Source: Anaerolineae bacterium (lineage in GTDB: Bacteria > Chloroflexota > Anaerolineae > DRVO01). Taken from it: 6,439 bases of DNA. Below the pieces are notes generated by a model. The model was not told the origin of the DNA, did no database searches, and worked only from the letters and a program-made list of their open reading frames with translations. A program made the translations under genes and the position numbers. The stretch covers positions 1-6,439 of the forward strand of contig JAAYAV010000222.1 in assembly GCA_012719195.1 (NCBI GenBank), read 5' to 3'. Positions 5,446-6,439 of this stretch are shown here, piece after piece (position 1 is the stretch's first letter; each line of letters starts with the position of its first letter).

Positions 5446-6225
5446 CTAGGCGGTGGGTGAGCTTCGGAACAGGAGCGGCTGACGGCCGCGGCTGTCGGCG
5501 ACGGCGAGCACCAGGACAATCACCAGCAGGGCGGCGGCGAATACCACCGAGCGGAGCGCGGCCTGACTCACGGCGATGCCGATGAAAGCCCAGACCAGCA
5601 CCAGGTTATAGCCCAAGTCCTGCCGCATGTAGGTCATGGCCAGGCCAAGGCCGGCGGCGACGATCAGGAGCAGTACCGTCCAGGTGGCGCCGCTGATGCC
5701 GAAGCCGTTCCAGCCGGCATCATAGAGGGCCATGCTGATGTTGGCCACGGTCGCGACGGTGATCCAGCCCAGATAGACGCTGAAGGGTACGTGCACGGAC
5801 CACTTCTCCCGTGAGGAGGCGGGGGTCGCGCGGCCGATGTCTACCCGCAGGTAGATGGCGATGAGGGTGCCCAGCACGACGAGCATCAAGAGCACGGTGA
5901 CGGGCAGCATGAGGTTATGCCAGAAGAGGATCCACAAGGAGTTGGCGGCGCAATTGATGGCGTACAGGTAGCCGATCTTCTCCAGCACCGGGTTGTCCCG
6001 TTGGGCGGGCATGGCCTGGTAGACGGTGAAGGCGATGAGCCCGAGGTAGATCAGGCCCCAGATGGAGAAGACGTAGCCGGCGGGAACGAACACCACCGGG
6101 AAGCTGTCCGATACCTGACCGGTGGTCCGCCCGGCGATGGGCAACGCGTTGGCCAGCGCGTTGACGATGATGACCACGATTGTGGCAGCGATGTTCACCC
6201 ATTGGCGGGTGTTGAGCCTATCCAT
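5446..6225 (-). CDS. Large TspO/MBR-like tryptophan-rich membrane protein
   Basis: This 259-residue integral membrane protein has about eight hydrophobic segments (near residues 10-30, 47-70, 84-102, 106-127, 145-168, 180-198, 206-222, 226-243). Motifs resemble the TspO/MBR family: FVPAGYVFSIWGLIYLGL (47-64), NSLWILFW (95-102) and VPFSVYLGWITVATVAN (146-162), the last like the PY..W..FA..LN helix of TspO. Nine tryptophans occur (9, 56, 98, 102, 142, 154, 172, 182, 212), many at helix ends. Classical TspO has about 160 residues and five helices; this protein has extra helices, mainly about 90 C-terminal residues. TspO proteins bind porphyrins and other tetrapyrroles and are linked to light and oxidative stress; whether that holds for this large subfamily is unknown. 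The start is fixed by AAGGAGG 7 nt upstream. It is the first gene of the minus-strand cluster. Confidence 0.82.
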   Translation of the reverse strand: MDRLNTRQWVNIAATIVVIIVNALANALPIAGRTTGQVSDSFPVVFVPAGYVFSIWGLIYLGLIAFTVYQAMPAQRDNPVLEKIGYLYAINCAANSLWILFWHNLMLPVTVLLMLVVLGTLIAIYLRVDIGRATPASSREKWSVHVPFSVYLGWITVATVANISMALYDAGWNGFGISGATWTVLLLIVAAGLGLAMTYMRQDLGYNLVLVWAFIGIAVSQAALRSVVFAAALLVIVLVLAVADSRGRQPLLFRSSPTA

Positions 6226-6232
6226 GTTCCCC

Positions 6233-6239
6233 CCTCCTT
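6233..6239 (-). promoter_or_regulatory. Ribosome binding site deciding the TspO-like start
   Basis: AAGGAGG on the minus strand lies 7 nt before the ATG at 6225, a near-perfect Shine-Dalgarno site. It rules in the MDRLNTRQW start over an in-frame candidate at 6270, which would add 15 residues of uncharacteristic sequence translated through this site. Confidence 0.9.
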
Positions 6240-6251
6240 GACCGGTCCCGG

Positions 6252-6289
6252 TTGCCCGAAGGCAGGGCAAATATGCCGGCTACCCTGCC
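6252..6289 (-). promoter_or_regulatory. Leader with two mutually exclusive hairpins
   Basis: The predicted 66-nt leader of the TspO-like gene contains two inverted repeats sharing a segment. GGCAGGG (6261-6267) can pair with CCCTGCC (6283-6289) across a 15-nt loop. Alternatively TTGCCC (6252-6257) can pair with GGGCAA (6265-6270) across 7 nt. Bases 6265-6267 are needed by both, so only one can form. The second hairpin ends 13 nt before the Shine-Dalgarno site. A regulatory switch or an operator half-site pair is possible; chance pairing in GC-rich DNA is also possible. Confidence 0.4.
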
Positions 6290-6297
6290 CCACTCAG

Positions 6298-6326
6298 ATA
6301 ATAGCCGTGTACCGGCGGATTCTCAA
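6298..6326 (-). promoter_or_regulatory. Strong sigma-70-type promoter candidate for the TspO-like/acylase/HeR cluster
   Basis: On the minus strand TTGAGA (6321-6326) and TATTAT (6298-6303) each match consensus at 5 of 6 positions and are separated by exactly 17 bp. Transcription would start near 6291, leaving a leader of about 66 nt before the TspO-like ATG. The site lies in the non-coding gap just after the stop codon of the partial gene at the right edge, which shows the cluster need not depend on that upstream gene. Confidence 0.7.
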
Positions 6327-6341
6327 GAACGAATGCTTCGC

Positions 6342-6439
6342 CTACGAGATTCCTCGATTCCGCAGGCGCTCCTGCTCCCAGGCGGCGAAGTCCGCCGGGG
6401 GATGGACGGTCTCCGCCTCGGGCAGGCGGGTCAGGGTGA
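6342..6439 (-). CDS. C-terminal end of an unidentified protein (partial)
   Basis: The last 31 codons of a minus-strand gene are visible, ending at TAG (6342-6344); the rest lies beyond the window. The residues include TRLPEAETVHPPADF and AAWEQERLRNRGIS at the end. Support for coding comes from third positions: 27 of 31 are G or C, as in the neighbouring genes, and the composition (acidic/basic mix, single Trp) is ordinary for a soluble protein. I do not recognise the family. A competing plus-strand frame from 6333 is open to the edge but reads as a low-quality Leu/Gly/Arg sequence. It is separated from the TspO-like gene by a good promoter, so it may not belong to that unit. Confidence 0.55.
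   Translation of the reverse strand, partial: TLTRLPEAETVHPPADFAAWEQERLRNRGIS

Overview
The window is GC-rich DNA from a bacterium, most likely a member of the Chloroflexota (for example Anaerolineae or a relative). The evidence is a secreted beta-propeller/Calx-beta protein with a Pro-Thr stalk and a C-terminal tail ending in LPLVLK, a tail style I associate with Chloroflexi surface proteins, plus a heliorhodopsin, a family reported mainly from monoderm microbes. The taxonomic call is inference; no rRNA or marker gene is present.

Layout: (1) 1-1398, plus strand: 3' part of an extracellular protein with six beta-propeller-like repeats, a Calx-beta domain, a repetitive Pro-Thr linker and a hydrophobic tail. 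(2) 1442-1880, plus strand: a stand-alone cold-shock unit with a 17-bp-spaced promoter candidate, a leader of about 128 nt, a 71-aa CspA-family protein and a strong intrinsic terminator. (3) 1893-6326, minus strand: a promoter candidate, an unusually large TspO/MBR-like tryptophan-rich membrane protein (259 aa), a 26-bp perfect palindrome, an exported penicillin-amidase-family Ntn hydrolase (821 aa) and a complete heliorhodopsin (266 aa). (4) 6342-6439, minus strand: the C-terminal end of one more gene that runs off the window.

The item of most interest is the minus-strand trio. Heliorhodopsin is a seven-helix retinal photoreceptor of inverted topology, not a typical ion pump. TspO-family proteins bind porphyrins and are linked to light and oxidative stress responses. 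An exported amide hydrolase lies between them. The three share a strand with gaps of 96 and 190 bp and could form a light- or photo-oxidation-responsive membrane/surface module. Co-transcription is not proven: the palindrome and a weak promoter candidate in the 190-bp gap would allow separate expression of heliorhodopsin. No retinal or carotenoid biosynthesis gene is visible in the window.

Only short intergenic stretches exist (all under about 210 bp). I see no tRNA, rRNA, CRISPR array, insertion sequence or phage gene.
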